A stretch of 64,000 bases of DNA from Zoogloeaceae bacterium. Lineage in GTDB: Bacteria; Pseudomonadota; Gammaproteobacteria; Burkholderiales; Rhodocyclaceae. Shown one piece after another: positions 45,448-54,073 of this stretch. A model generated the notes under the pieces. That model made no database searches, had not been told where the DNA came from, and saw only the letters and a list, made by a program, of their open reading frames with translations. Position numbers and translations under genes: made by a program. Where the stretch lies: positions 868,001 to 932,000 of the forward strand of contig JACKMA010000002.1 in assembly GCA_024235635.1 (NCBI GenBank), read 5' to 3'. Numbering within the stretch: the stretch's first letter is position 1; every line of letters starts with the position of its first letter.

Positions 45448-46775
45448 CGCACTTCGTGGGCAGGGATGACGCTGGCCGGCGCCGGCACGCGCAAAACTGG
45501 CTGGCGCTGGCCGCCGGCGCGGTGGCCGCTGCCGGGTTGTTCGCGATCCTGATCGCGTTGGCGCGGGTCCCGGCGATCGGCAAGCTCTTCCCCGGTCCCG
45601 AGTTCTACCGGGTCGCGCTGACCCTCCACGTCACGCTGTCCCAGGGCGTCTGGTTCATGGCTTTCGCGGCCTGCCTGTGGGCACTCGACGCGCCACGCAG
45701 GCCGACGACGGTGGACCACCTGAGCCTGGCCGCAGCCGCGCTCGGCGCCGTCGGCATCGCCCTGTCGGTCGGTGTCGGCGAACCTGCACCGCTGATGAGC
45801 AACTACCTGCCCGTGCTCGACTCACGATTGTTCACCGGTGCCTTCCTGCTGTTCGGTCTCGCCCTGGCAGTGCGCGCCGCCCGCAGCGCCCTGCCCTTGC
45901 GCCGTCCGGGGAGCCCGGGCGGCGTTCGCGCGCTGGGGCTGCGGCTCGCCGCCATCGGCTTCTGCGCGAGCCTGCTGCTGGCCTTGCTGGCCCACCGGGT
46001 CATCGCCGACGGGGTCGACGGTCTGGCCTACTACGAATCCCTGTTCTGGGGTGCGGGGCATCTCTGGCAGTTCGTGCTGGTGTTGCTGATGATGGTGTGC
46101 TGGCTGGAACTGGCGCCCCCGGACCCGAAGCGACTGGCGCCGTCGCTTCCGACCGCTCTGATGCTGCTGGCAGCGGCACCGATCGTTGCCGGCATCGGGC
46201 TGGCGATGATGCGCAGCCCGCTCGATGCCGACTACATCGTCGGCTTTACGCGCCTGATGCAATGGGCTTCGTGGCCGGCGCCGGTGATCCTGTTCGCACT
46301 GCTGCTGCGCGCGAGCCCGCGTGCCATGCCCGGCTTCGGCCTGTCGGCCGTACTGTTCGTCCAGGGCCTGCTGATCGGGGCCGCCATCGACGGCCAGACC
46401 ACCCTGGTCACCGCCCACTATCACGGCACGATCGGTGCCGTGACACTGGCGTTCATGGCGACCGCGCTGCAATTGCTGCCACGCCTCGGCGCCACCCCCG
46501 TCTCTGCCGGCGCCGTCCGCAGCCAGTTGGCCTGCTATGGCTGGGGCATCATGCTGATGATGCTCGGTCTCGCCGGTGCCGGACTGATGGGCGCGCCGCG
46601 CAAGACACCGGGCGACCTGGGCCTGAGCTGGAGCGTCGAGACGATCTCTCGGATCATGCTCGGCATCGGCGGGCTGCTCGCCACGATCGGCATCCTGATG
46701 TTCGCCTACCTGGTGCTGATGCGGCTGTGGCCGGTCGCCCTCGGGCGGGGAATCGAGAATGAAGTCGCTCGCTGA
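45444..46775 (+). CDS. Haem-copper oxidase/NorB-like membrane protein with incomplete metal site
   Basis: 443 residues, about 12 transmembrane helices. Landmarks of haem-copper oxidase subunit I are visible: His62 in LHVTLSQGVWF (low-spin haem), His206 in FWGAGHLWQF (resembles HLWVEG of NorB) and His325/His327 in VTAHYHGTIGA (haem b and high-spin haem). The His-His pair of helix VII that completes the CuB/FeB site is not found. It may be a diheme quinol-linked membrane electron transfer protein rather than an oxidase. No subunit II gene is adjacent. Assignment by pattern only. Confidence 0.6.
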   Translation: MTHFVGRDDAGRRRHAQNWLALAAGAVAAAGLFAILIALARVPAIGKLFPGPEFYRVALTLHVTLSQGVWFMAFAACLWALDAPRRPTTVDHLSLAAAALGAVGIALSVGVGEPAPLMSNYLPVLDSRLFTGAFLLFGLALAVRAARSALPLRRPGSPGGVRALGLRLAAIGFCASLLLALLAHRVIADGVDGLAYYESLFWGAGHLWQFVLVLLMMVCWLELAPPDPKRLAPSLPTALMLLAAAPIVAGIGLAMMRSPLDADYIVGFTRLMQWASWPAPVILFALLLRASPRAMPGFGLSAVLFVQGLLIGAAIDGQTTLVTAHYHGTIGAVTLAFMATALQLLPRLGATPVSAGAVRSQLACYGWGIMLMMLGLAGAGLMGAPRKTPGDLGLSWSVETISRIMLGIGGLLATIGILMFAYLVLMRLWPVALGRGIENEVAR

Positions 46776-47358
46776 CAAGCGCCGCGACCGGCGCCCGCTG
46801 GCGCTGCTGCTGACCGTGGCCGGCGTCGTCCTCGGCGGTCTGGTGCTCGCCCGCTACGACGACATCGCCACCGGCGTGCAATCGCTGCGCATGCGCGGCC
46901 ACGCCGAGATGCAGCGTCGCGGCGAACTCGAACAGCGTTTTCGCCAGGGGGTCGTGATGCTCCATGCCCGTCGTTACGAGGAAGCTGCCGAAGCCTTCCA
47001 CCGGGTGCTGCAACTCGCCCCGCGTCTGCCGGAAGCCCATGTCAATATGGGCTTCTCGCTGATTGGTCTGGCGCAGTGGCCGGCCGCCCACGATTTCTTT
47101 GCAACGGCGATCGAGCTCCAGCCCGAACAGGCCAATGCCTACTATGGCCTGGCGATGTCGCTCGAGGGGCTCGACGACCTGCCGGGCGCGATCGGCGCCA
47201 TGCGAACCTACATCCATCGCAGTGGCGACCAGGACCGCTACCGCCGCAAGGCCGAGGCGGCGATCTGGGAATGGCGGACGCGCCTCGACCAGGCACGCCG
47301 GCAATCCGACCTGCCGACCGACGCGCCGCCCGCGGCAGAAGCCGGCGCAGGCGACTGA
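46759..47358 (+). CDS. Membrane-anchored TPR protein
   Basis: 199 residues: one N-terminal transmembrane helix (about 13-32), then two or three tetratricopeptide repeats (RRYEEAAEAFHRVLQLAPRL, AQWPAAHDFFATAIELQPEQ) and an Ala-rich tail. It overlaps the previous gene by 17 bp. TPR domains of this kind occur in the NrfG/CcmI group that presents apocytochrome to the haem lyase, so a similar role with ResB-CcsA is plausible. Confidence 0.8.
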   Translation: MKSLADKRRDRRPLALLLTVAGVVLGGLVLARYDDIATGVQSLRMRGHAEMQRRGELEQRFRQGVVMLHARRYEEAAEAFHRVLQLAPRLPEAHVNMGFSLIGLAQWPAAHDFFATAIELQPEQANAYYGLAMSLEGLDDLPGAIGAMRTYIHRSGDQDRYRRKAEAAIWEWRTRLDQARRQSDLPTDAPPAAEAGAGD

Positions 47359-47403
47359 TCCGGGCGATTGGCCGCGTCCACTTTCGGAATTCTGCGACGG
47401 CAG

Positions 47404-47421
47404 ATTCCCGGATTCGGGAAT
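47404..47421. promoter_or_regulatory. Inverted repeat upstream of ccmD2 sigma-54 site
   Basis: ATTCCCG-GATT-CGGGAAT is a perfect 7-bp inverted repeat with a four-base centre, 72 bp before the -24 element at 47493. The core TTCCCR-N4-YGGGAA equals that at 28690-28707. It lies in the 309-bp gene-free stretch 47359-47667 and has the position expected of an activator binding site. Confidence 0.5.
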
Positions 47422-47492
47422 TCCTGGGCGGCCGCTTCCGGGCTGCGGGACAATTGCCCGGCGAAGTCGCCATCCGACCCATTGCAAGGTAT

Positions 47493-47508
47493 CGGCACAC
47501 CGATTGCT
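47493..47508 (+). promoter_or_regulatory. Near-perfect sigma-54 promoter for ccmD2-ccmFGHI
   Basis: CGGCAC-ACCGA-TTGCT differs from TGGCAC-N5-TTGCW only in the first base; the GG and GC pairs are correctly spaced. It points to the ccmD-like ATG at 47668, 160 bp away. Confidence 0.65.
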
Positions 47509-47667
47509 TGCCCGGGTCGAGTTGCAGCCAGCCGCGGTCCACCACCCAATGATGCCTACACGACGTAGCCCTTTCGCCATAGCGTCGGTGCCACCGCGCA
47601 GGCCTCGCGGAACTAGCGGCCTGCAGGATCGCCGCGACGCCGAAGCCCTCGCCGTTTGGAACGCGCC

Positions 47668-47862
47668 ATGAACTGGGGCACCTGGCACGACTTCTGGAAC
47701 ATGGGTGGCCACGGCCTCTACGTCTGGGGCTCCTACGCCGTGACCCTGGCCGTCATCGTCACCGAGGTCTGCGTGCTGTTGATCAAGCGCAAGTCGATTC
47801 TCGAGCATCTCGGCCGGCTCAGCCGCCTCTCGCGGCGCAAGACCGCGACACGACCTTCGTGA
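47668..47862 (+). CDS. ccmD2: Second CcmD-like small membrane protein
   Basis: 64 residues. NMGGHGLYVWGSYAVTLAVI, then a basic tail rich in Arg and Lys, is the CcmD pattern; one transmembrane helix. It differs from the ccmD at 20073 throughout, so it is not a recent copy. It lies ahead of ccmF rather than between ccmC and ccmE. It could serve a variant CcmABC complex or stabilise CcmF. The symbol is mine, by analogy. Confidence 0.85.
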   Translation: MNWGTWHDFWNMGGHGLYVWGSYAVTLAVIVTEVCVLLIKRKSILEHLGRLSRLSRRKTATRPS

Positions 47863-48241
47863 AACGGTCGGGCGCGGCCATCCGACCTCGCGCGTGCAAC
47901 CAGCCTAAAGCGCATCGCACGGGATGGCCGTCGGAAACGGCGGGAACAGTCTCGCGCGACCGCGCGCAGCCTGCGCCGATCGTGTACGTCGGGCGGACGC
48001 CCAGCAGGGAACCGGACCATGCCGTGCCCGGTCCCATGGCAGCATCGACTCGGGCCCGGCTGCGGCGCCGCTACGGACCGGGCCGGCATTCGCACCACGG
48101 TGGTCCGAGGGCGTGTGCTGTGCTTCCGGGGTACACTAGCAGGTTGAGCGAGCGCGGCCGGTTTCGAATCGCACACGACACCGGCCATCGCGCGACCATC
48201 AGGTGGCGGGCCGCACCCGCCACGCAATCGGAGGCCATGTC
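47863..48241. other. Gene-free interval between ccmD2 and ccmF
   Basis: 379 bp. No frame shows a recognisable protein. It contains a partly self-complementary stretch near 48007-48035 (GGAACCGGACC and CCCGGTCCC), and GTACACT near 48129 could be part of a promoter for ccmF, but no clear -35 element accompanies it. Confidence 0.4.
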
Positions 48242-50263
48242 ATGGTTCCAGAGCTTGGACAATTTGCGCTGATCATCGCCCTGATCGTTGCGCTGGTTCT
48301 CGGCACCGTGCCGATCATCGGCGCAGCCCGCGGCAACGCCATTCTGATGTCGGTGGCGCGGCCGGCAGGGCAGGGTTTCTTCGTCTTCGTGGCGATGGCC
48401 TACGGCTGCCTGGTCTGGTCGTTTCTCGGTGACGACTTCTCGGTCGTCAACGTCGCGACAAATTCCAACAGCGCATTGCCGATCGCCTACAAGTTCGCCG
48501 CAAGCTGGGGCAGCCATGAAGGTTCGCTGCTGCTATGGACGCTGATGCTCTCCGGCTGGACCCTCGCGGTCACGGTATTCAGCCGACACCTGCCGGAGGA
48601 CATGGTGGCCCGCGTACTCGGCGTGATGGGCCTGGTCGGCGTCGGCTTCATCCTGTTCATGCTGCTCACGTCGAACCCGTTCGACCGGCTGCTGCCGGCC
48701 GCCGCCGACGGTCGCGACCTCAACCCCCTGCTGCAGGATCCGGGCATGGTGATCCATCCGCCGATGCTCTACATGGGCTATGTCGGCTTCTCGGTGGCCT
48801 TTGCGTTCGCGATCGCCGCACTGCTCGGCGGCCGCATGGACGCCGCATGGGCCCGCTGGTCGCGACCGTGGACGACGGTGGCCTGGATTTTCCTGACCCT
48901 CGGCATTGCGATCGGCAGCTGGTGGGCCTACTACGAGCTCGGCTGGGGCGGCTGGTGGTTCTGGGATCCGGTCGAGAACGCCTCGTTCATGCCGTGGCTG
49001 GTTGGCACCGCGCTGATCCACTCGCTCGCGGTCACCGAAAAGCGCGGCAGCTTCAAGAGCTGGACGGTGCTGCTCGCAATCGCGGCCTTCTCGCTGTCCC
49101 TGCTCGGGACCTTCCTGGTGCGATCCGGCGTTTTGACCTCGGTGCACGCGTTCGCCACCGACCCGCGCCGCGGCATCTTCATCCTCGCATTGCTGGTGCT
49201 GGTGATCGGCAGTTCGCTGGCCCTGTTCGCGTGGCGTGCGCCGAAGGTCGGCCTCGGCGGCAGCTTCGCACTGCTCTCGCGCGAATCCCTGTTGCTGACC
49301 AACAACGTGCTGCTCAGCGTGGCGGCCGGCTCGGTGCTGCTCGGCACCCTCTACCCGCTGTTCCTCGACGCCCTCGGCCTTGGCAAGATCTCGGTCGGAC
49401 CGCCCTACTTCGACTCGGTCTTCGTGCCGCTGATGGTGCCGATCCTGCTGCTGATGGCGGTGGGCCCGGTAGCCCGCTGGAAGCAGCAGGCGCTGGGACC
49501 GCTGTTGCGCCGGCTCGGCATCGCGATGGTGCTGGCGGTGGTGCTGGGCATCGTCGTGCCGCTCGCGATCGACAAGTTCTCGGCGATGATGGTGATGGCC
49601 ATGAGCCTGGCGTTCTGGGTCCTGCTGGCGACTGCCACCGGCATCCTCGAGCGCCTTGCCGTGGCCCGCGGCAAGGCCGAAGGTCGCATCCCGCTGGCGT
49701 TCTGGGGCATGAATCTGGCCCACGTCGGCGTCGCCGTGTTCGTCATCGGCGTGGCCATGGTCAATGGCTCGCAGGTCACGTCCGACCTCAAGATGGCGCC
49801 GGGGGACACCACGACGGTGGCCGGCTACACCTATCGCTTCGATGGCATCGAGGAACTCCAGGGGCCGAACTACATCGCTGCGCGAGGCACGCTGACCGTC
49901 ACCCGCGACGGCCAGCCGGTCACGGTGCTGCACCCGGAGAAGCGGATCTACCAGGTGCAGCGGATGCCGATGACCGAGGCCGCGATCGACACCTCGATCA
50001 CCCGCGACCTCTACGTCTCGCTCGGCGAGGCGATCGAAGGCGACACCTGGATCGTACGCATCTTCCACAAGCCCTACGTGGTCTGGATCTGGGGTGGCTG
50101 CGTCCTGATGGCCCTCGGCGGATTGCTGGCCGCCTCCGACCGTCGCTACCGCAAGCTGGCCGCGCGCGATGCCGTGCGTGCCCAGGCTGCCGGCACCGGC
50201 AGCAGCCCGGCGGTAGCGGCCTCGCCTCGACCGGCGGTGGCCGGCAGCGGTGATGGAGCCTGA
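48242..50263 (+). CDS. ccmF: CcmF, cytochrome c haem lyase subunit
   Basis: 673 residues with about 14-15 transmembrane helices. The WWD motif GWGGWWFWDPVENASFMPWL and conserved periplasmic histidines (VIHPPMLYMG, ALIHSLAV) mark CcmF, which takes haem from CcmE and ligates it to apocytochrome with CcmH and CcmI. GGAGG lies seven bases before ATG 48242. An Ala/Pro-rich tail ends the protein. Five bases separate it from ccmG. Confidence 0.97.
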   Translation: MVPELGQFALIIALIVALVLGTVPIIGAARGNAILMSVARPAGQGFFVFVAMAYGCLVWSFLGDDFSVVNVATNSNSALPIAYKFAASWGSHEGSLLLWTLMLSGWTLAVTVFSRHLPEDMVARVLGVMGLVGVGFILFMLLTSNPFDRLLPAAADGRDLNPLLQDPGMVIHPPMLYMGYVGFSVAFAFAIAALLGGRMDAAWARWSRPWTTVAWIFLTLGIAIGSWWAYYELGWGGWWFWDPVENASFMPWLVGTALIHSLAVTEKRGSFKSWTVLLAIAAFSLSLLGTFLVRSGVLTSVHAFATDPRRGIFILALLVLVIGSSLALFAWRAPKVGLGGSFALLSRESLLLTNNVLLSVAAGSVLLGTLYPLFLDALGLGKISVGPPYFDSVFVPLMVPILLLMAVGPVARWKQQALGPLLRRLGIAMVLAVVLGIVVPLAIDKFSAMMVMAMSLAFWVLLATATGILERLAVARGKAEGRIPLAFWGMNLAHVGVAVFVIGVAMVNGSQVTSDLKMAPGDTTTVAGYTYRFDGIEELQGPNYIAARGTLTVTRDGQPVTVLHPEKRIYQVQRMPMTEAAIDTSITRDLYVSLGEAIEGDTWIVRIFHKPYVVWIWGGCVLMALGGLLAASDRRYRKLAARDAVRAQAAGTGSSPAVAASPRPAVAGSGDGA

Positions 50264-50268
50264 CTGAC

Positions 50269-50796
50269 ATGACGCGATTCCTGTGGCCACTGGCCATCTT
50301 TCTCGCCCTCGTGGGCTTCCTCGCGGTCGGGCTCAATCTCAACCCGCGCGAGGTGCCGTCACCGCTGATCGACAAGCCGGCGCCGCAATTCTCGCTGCCG
50401 GTCCTGCACAAGCCGGACATGACGCTGTCGCGGGACGACCTGATGGGTCAGGTGTGGCTGCTCAACGTCTGGGCCTCGTGGTGCGTCTCGTGCCGGCAGG
50501 AACATCCGCTGCTGGTCGAACTGGCCAAGGCGGGCGTCGTCCCGATCTACGGCCTGAACTACAAGGACGACCGCAGCGCCGGCCTCAAGTGGCTGAACGA
50601 GCACGGCGACCCCTACACCGCGTCGATCATGGATGCCGACGGTCGCATCGGCATCGAGTACGGCGTCTATGGCGTGCCCGAGACCTTCGTCATCGACAAG
50701 CAGGGCGTCATCCGTCACAAGCACATCGGGCCGATCACGCCGCAGGCCCTGCAGGAGAAGTTGCTGCCCATGGTGAGGGAACTCAATGCTTCGTAA
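50269..50796 (+). CDS. ccmG: CcmG/DsbE, thioredoxin-like apocytochrome reductant
   Basis: 175 residues: N-terminal anchor and thioredoxin fold with the active site WCVSC (Cys72, Cys75) and the cis-Pro loop YGVPETF. It keeps CxxCH cysteines reduced for haem attachment. Its 3' end overlaps ccmH by 11 bp. Confidence 0.96.
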   Translation: MTRFLWPLAIFLALVGFLAVGLNLNPREVPSPLIDKPAPQFSLPVLHKPDMTLSRDDLMGQVWLLNVWASWCVSCRQEHPLLVELAKAGVVPIYGLNYKDDRSAGLKWLNEHGDPYTASIMDADGRIGIEYGVYGVPETFVIDKQGVIRHKHIGPITPQALQEKLLPMVRELNAS

Positions 50797-51262
50797 GTTC
50801 GTTGCCGCAGTGCTCGCGGTATTGATCCATCTGCCGGGCAACGCCGCGGAGGCGGTGCCGGCAAGCGATGATCCGGTGCTTGAGGAACGGGTCATGGCGG
50901 TCGGCCATCTGCTGCGCTGCCTGGTCTGCCAGAACCAGACGATTGCCGACTCCCACGCCGAACTGGCGGTGGATCTCAAGAACGAGATCCGCGAGATGAT
51001 GCGCGCCGGCAAGACCGACCAGGAAATCATCGACTTCATGGTCGCCCGCTACGGCGACTTCGTGCTGTACAAGCCGCAGGTCAAGTCCACCACCTGGCTG
51101 TTGTGGTTCGGCCCCGGCGTCCTGCTGGTGCTCGGCCTCGGCACGCTGTTCGTCAAGCTGCGGCGCCGTGCGGCCCAGATCCAGGCTGCGGAGCTCACGC
51201 CGGAACAGAAGCGTCAGGCCTACAGCCTGCTCGAACAGGCGGACGGTGGAGACGGCAAATGA
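50786..51262 (+). CDS. ccmH: CcmH, apocytochrome thiol-handling protein
   Basis: 158 residues: signal peptide, the redox motif LRCLVCQNQTI (Cys45, Cys48), and a C-terminal transmembrane helix (about 103-123). It exchanges disulfides with apocytochrome c and CcmG at the CcmF complex. It overlaps ccmG before it and ccmI after it (ATGA). Confidence 0.96.
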   Translation: MLRKFVAAVLAVLIHLPGNAAEAVPASDDPVLEERVMAVGHLLRCLVCQNQTIADSHAELAVDLKNEIREMMRAGKTDQEIIDFMVARYGDFVLYKPQVKSTTWLLWFGPGVLLVLGLGTLFVKLRRRAAQIQAAELTPEQKRQAYSLLEQADGGDGK

Positions 51263-52890
51263 TCACGTTCTGGGTCGTTTCCGCCATGCTGATGGCGGGC
51301 GCGCTGCTATTCGTCGTGCCGCCGCTGCTCGGCGGCCGGATTCGCATCGAAGGTAGCGCAGACCATCAGGTCGCCAACCTGACCGTACTCCGCGACCAGT
51401 TACGCGAACTCGAAGCCGAGCACCAGGCCGGCGAGATCGACGATGCCCAGTTCGAAAAGGCTCGTGGCGAACTCGAACGCCGGGTGCTCGAGGAGTCCGC
51501 CGCAGCCGATTCCGCGGTGGCCGGCCGGCCGCCGATCGGCCTGGTGGCGACCATCGTGCTGCTGTTGCCGGCGCTGGCCATTCCTCTTTACCTCTATCTC
51601 GGCAGCCCGGAAGCGCTCAATCCGTCGGCAGTCTCCGCCCGTGCCAACACCGGCGAGGGCCACGCACTGACCCCGGAACAGGTCGAAGCAATGGTCGAAA
51701 AACTCGCTGCGCGTCTGCGCGAGAACCCCGACGACGCGGAAGGCTGGGTCATGCTGGCGCGCACCTACAATGCGCTCGGACGCTACCAGGAGGCGGCCGA
51801 GGCCTTCCGCACGCTGACGCGCTTGCTGCCGGCCGACGCCCAGCTGCTGGCCGACTATGCCGACACGCTGGCGATGGCTCGAGGCAGGCAGTTGAGCGGT
51901 GAGCCCGAAAGCATCATCGCGCGCGCGCTCGAACTCGACGCGCGCAACGTCAAGGCGCTGGCCCTGGCCGGCACGGCCGCCTTCGAGCGTGGCGACTACG
52001 CCGCTGCGATCGACTTCTGGCAGCGCATCGAATCGCAGGTCGCACCGGATTCACCGACCGCACGCTCGGTCGCCGGATCGATCGCCGAGGCACGCAACCG
52101 CCTCGGCGCCAGCGGCGGCACGACCAGCGCCTCGGCTGCCGCCGGCAGTCCGGTTGCCGTCAGTGGGCGGGTCAGTGCCGATGGCGCGATCACGGCACAG
52201 CTGCAACCGGACGATACCGTATTCGTGTTTGCGCGAGCGGTGGATGGTCCGCGCATGCCGCTCGCGATCGTGCGCAAGCAGGTACGGGATCTGCCGTTCG
52301 AATTCACCCTCGACGATTCGATGGCGATGATGCCGGCGGCACGGCTGTCGGCCTTCCGCAAGGTTCAGGTCGGCGCCCGGGTGTCGCGCTCGGGCAGCGC
52401 CACGCCCCAGCCCGGCGACATCGACATCTTCTCCGAGGCCTTTGACCCGCACGCCGCGACCGCGGTCGAGCTGGTCCTCGGCGGCCGCGCCACGATGTCC
52501 GCCGGCGCGCCGCCAGCGGCGGCGGAATCCGCGACACCGGCCGCGGCGGCCGGGCTCAGCGGCCAGGTATCGCTCGCAGCGGGCATCGGCGAGCGCGTCG
52601 CACCGACCGATACCGTGTTCATCTTCGCCCGTGCGGCCAGCGGCCCGCGGATGCCGCTGGCGATCCTGCGCAAACAGGTACGCGACCTGCCGCTGGCGTT
52701 CACGCTCGACGATTCGATGGCGATGACACCAGCGATGCGACTGTCGGCATTTCCCGAAGTCGTCGTCGGTGCGCGCGTGTCGCGCTCGGGCAATGCTGCG
52801 CCACAGCCCGGCGATTTCGAGATCCTTTCGGATCCGGTGCGGTCGAACAGCAGCGGCCTCGATCTGATCATCGGTCGGGAGATCCGCTGA
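51259..52890 (+). CDS. ccmI: CcmI, apocytochrome chaperone with duplicated C-terminal domain
   Basis: 543 residues, longer than the usual 400 or so. Two N-terminal transmembrane helices (about 3-22 and 95-113) with a cytoplasmic leucine-zipper-like loop, TPR region (about 135-290), then two tandem copies of the C-terminal domain (about 296-397 and 431-543) sharing DTVFVFARAVDGPRMPLAI, RKQVRDLP, FTLDDSMAM and VGARVSRSG. The second copy accounts for the extra length. CcmI holds apocytochrome C-termini for CcmFH. Confidence 0.94.
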   Translation: MITFWVVSAMLMAGALLFVVPPLLGGRIRIEGSADHQVANLTVLRDQLRELEAEHQAGEIDDAQFEKARGELERRVLEESAAADSAVAGRPPIGLVATIVLLLPALAIPLYLYLGSPEALNPSAVSARANTGEGHALTPEQVEAMVEKLAARLRENPDDAEGWVMLARTYNALGRYQEAAEAFRTLTRLLPADAQLLADYADTLAMARGRQLSGEPESIIARALELDARNVKALALAGTAAFERGDYAAAIDFWQRIESQVAPDSPTARSVAGSIAEARNRLGASGGTTSASAAAGSPVAVSGRVSADGAITAQLQPDDTVFVFARAVDGPRMPLAIVRKQVRDLPFEFTLDDSMAMMPAARLSAFRKVQVGARVSRSGSATPQPGDIDIFSEAFDPHAATAVELVLGGRATMSAGAPPAAAESATPAAAAGLSGQVSLAAGIGERVAPTDTVFIFARAASGPRMPLAILRKQVRDLPLAFTLDDSMAMTPAMRLSAFPEVVVGARVSRSGNAAPQPGDFEILSDPVRSNSSGLDLIIGREIR

Positions 52891-52915
52891 TCAACCCGAT
52901 TCCGGCCAAGCACCC

Positions 52916-53530
52916 ATGACACCTCGCCGCATCGCCGTTGCCCTGCTATCCGCCCTTGCGTCGTCCTCGGTCGCGGTTGCGGCAATGGCGGCGTCGGCCA
53001 CCGGCCCCATGGCCGAACTGACCGACGAGGCGCGCACGGCGGTCAATGAACTGCACCAGCAGATCGCCGGAGAACTGGCTCGCGAGTACGCCATCAGCGG
53101 GACCCTGCGTTCGATCGTCGTCTGCAAGTACACCGCGCCGGAACTGACTTCCGCCCTGTCTCGGCGCTATGGCGCCCAGGTCCGCCGCGTGACCTTGCGC
53201 GTGCGCAATCCGTCCCTCGGAACCGCGGATCGCTGGGAGCAGACCCAGCTGCTCGACTTCGATCGGCGGGTGGCGCGCGGCGAGGATCTGTCATCGCTCG
53301 AAGTCGCCGAAGTCGTCGACGAGCCGGCTGGTCGCTACTTCCGCTATCTCAAGGCGATCGTTGCCGGCACCCTGTGCGTGAGCTGCCACGGCCCGGTGGA
53401 ATCGATGACGGCCGCGACCCGCGCCAGGCTCGCCAGCGAATATCCGCACGACCGGGCCACCGGCTATCGCGCCGGCGACATGCTCGGCGCCATCTCGTTC
53501 AAGAAGCCGCTGCTGGAGACGCCACCATGA
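52916..53530 (+). CDS. DUF3365 (Tll0287-like) haem-binding periplasmic protein
   Basis: 204 residues. Signal peptide (about 1-26), then a PAS-like DUF3365 domain with one c-haem motif, CVSCHG, near the C-terminus and the typical closing segment GYRAGDMLGAISFKKPL. Such domains bind a single haem and act as redox or gas sensors or carriers. It sits 25 bp after ccmI and overlaps a thioredoxin gene, so it may support cytochrome maturation. Function unproven. Confidence 0.86.
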   Translation: MTPRRIAVALLSALASSSVAVAAMAASATGPMAELTDEARTAVNELHQQIAGELAREYAISGTLRSIVVCKYTAPELTSALSRRYGAQVRRVTLRVRNPSLGTADRWEQTQLLDFDRRVARGEDLSSLEVAEVVDEPAGRYFRYLKAIVAGTLCVSCHGPVESMTAATRARLASEYPHDRATGYRAGDMLGAISFKKPLLETPP

Positions 53531-54048
53531 CCCCCGCATTTGCCCGCAGATGGCTGATCGGAGTCGTCATCGCGACAACCCACGCGATCGCCGGACCGAC
53601 CGAACCGTCGCCGACGCAACTTCCGCCATTACCACTGCGCGCCACGACCGGCGGCCCCGAATTGCTGTCGGAACTGCCGCAACGGCCGACCGTGCTGAAT
53701 GTCTGGGCCACCTGGTGCGGCCCCTGCCGCAAGGAGATGCCGGCGCTACAGGCCCTGGCTGGTCGGCTCGAGACACACGGCATCGACGTCGTCGCGCTGT
53801 CGGTCGACGACGATCTCAAGCTGATGGACGAATTCCTGCGCAAGTACGGGATCACACTGCCGACGCCGGTGGCGGTCAGTGCGTCTGAGACCTTCCGCCA
53901 GCTCGACGCGATTGCCCTGCCCGTGACCTACTACATCGCCGCCGACGGGCGCATCGTCGGCAAATACCTCGGGGCGAGGGAATGGGACCAGGACGACGCG
54001 CTGCAGGACATTCTCGATGCGCTGGGCGGCCATTCCGCCGCCCGTTGA
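53527..54048 (+). CDS. TlpA-like periplasmic thioredoxin
   Basis: 173 residues: signal peptide (about 1-22), thioredoxin fold with WCGPC (Cys64, Cys67) and cis-Pro in ALPVTYYI. Family members reduce disulfides in exported proteins, including apocytochromes and copper chaperones. It overlaps the DUF3365 gene by four bases and ends the ccm block. Convergent with a Sel1 gene 25 bp away. Confidence 0.9.
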   Translation: MTPAFARRWLIGVVIATTHAIAGPTEPSPTQLPPLPLRATTGGPELLSELPQRPTVLNVWATWCGPCRKEMPALQALAGRLETHGIDVVALSVDDDLKLMDEFLRKYGITLPTPVAVSASETFRQLDAIALPVTYYIAADGRIVGKYLGAREWDQDDALQDILDALGGHSAAR

Positions 54049-54073
54049 CTGCGGTGCGCCGCCGGGGCGCGCC

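Noticed and set aside
48533..50290. Long minus-strand and plus-strand alternative frames over ccmF
   Set aside because: The ccmF frame has the WWD motif and membrane helices; the others are His/Gln/Arg-rich noise.
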